Below are positions 63,944 through 64,000 of a stretch of DNA of 64,000 bases, in pieces. The DNA is from Haberlea rhodopensis (lineage: Eukaryota; Streptophyta; Magnoliopsida; Lamiales; Gesneriaceae). Positions within the stretch are counted from its first letter, which is position 1. Each line of letters opens with the position of its first letter. The notes under the pieces were generated by a model that did not search any database, had not been told where the DNA came from, and saw nothing but the letters and a program-made list of their open reading frames with translations. The translations under genes and the position numbers were made by a program. The stretch covers positions 2,790,001 through 2,854,000 of the forward strand of contig CAJQUN010000024.1 of the NCBI GenBank assembly GCA_907163345.1, in the 5' to 3' direction.

Positions 63944-64000
63944 AATCATCAGAGGACACAAACTTCAAGACAAACACCTTCTGACGCCTCAGAAGCTTTT

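Noticed and set aside
1..64000. tRNA, rRNA or other structured RNA genes
   Set aside because: No cloverleaf or rRNA stretch recognised by eye; only tRNA-complementary primer sites were found.

Overview
The window is nuclear DNA of a flowering plant, most likely a core eudicot. It holds one host gene plus a large mass of nested transposable elements, and no bacterial or organellar features. The plant assignment rests on a split gene with many short GT-AG introns whose joined product follows plant GCN1 (ILITYHIA) along its length, and on plant-type LTR retrotransposons, LINEs and MULE-like sequence. The species cannot be named from the sequence.

Left half (1-30,300): the 5' part of GCN1 on the minus strand. 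The start codon is at 30,156 and 22 exons run leftwards to 3,203; the 3' part lies beyond base 1. The 22 exons join in frame for exactly 1,124 codons with no stop, so the gene looks functional. It is greatly expanded by introns filled with old elements: a decayed Gypsy LTR/primer-binding site, LINE 3' ends, three Copia relics, a LINE ORF1 piece, an RTE-type LINE tail, a MITE, and a 5'-truncated LINE with a recognisable reverse transcriptase. Nearly all of these lie antisense to the gene. One intron uses a GC-AG junction, and the 5' leader carries a telo-box.

Right half (30,300-64,000): a nest of insertions with exact target-site duplications (TSDs). A MULE-like, PMD/DUF1985-type element gene (about 31,430-49,984) was split in its intronic minisatellite by an Athila-like Gypsy (33,427-49,382, TSD GTTGG). 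The 5' LTR of that Athila was in turn split by a SIRE/Maximus-like Copia on the minus strand (34,579-44,245, TSD TTGTC) that carries an extra env-like/PTP open reading frame. To the right, a second Athila-family LTR (from 49,985) was split by a young Del/Tekay-type chromovirus (50,881-62,732, TSD GATTG), whose 3' LTR was split by a 2.8-kb solo LTR in inverted orientation (59,375-62,172, TSD ACTGT). The last 1.1 kb holds an unrecognised coiled-coil, Gln/Arg/Ser-rich reading frame.

The most unusual signal is a set of palindrome arrays built on GGCGATCGATCGCC or its half GAGGCGAT. They occur in the LTRs of the two Athila copies, in both chromovirus LTRs, in the SIRE LTRs, and again inside the SIRE element just ahead of its extra ORF. 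Spacers differ, yet most centre-to-centre distances are 20-22, 30-31, 41 or 63 bp, that is whole numbers of DNA helical turns. Three unrelated retroelement lineages therefore carry the same helically phased motif, which I read as a possible common host-factor binding array.
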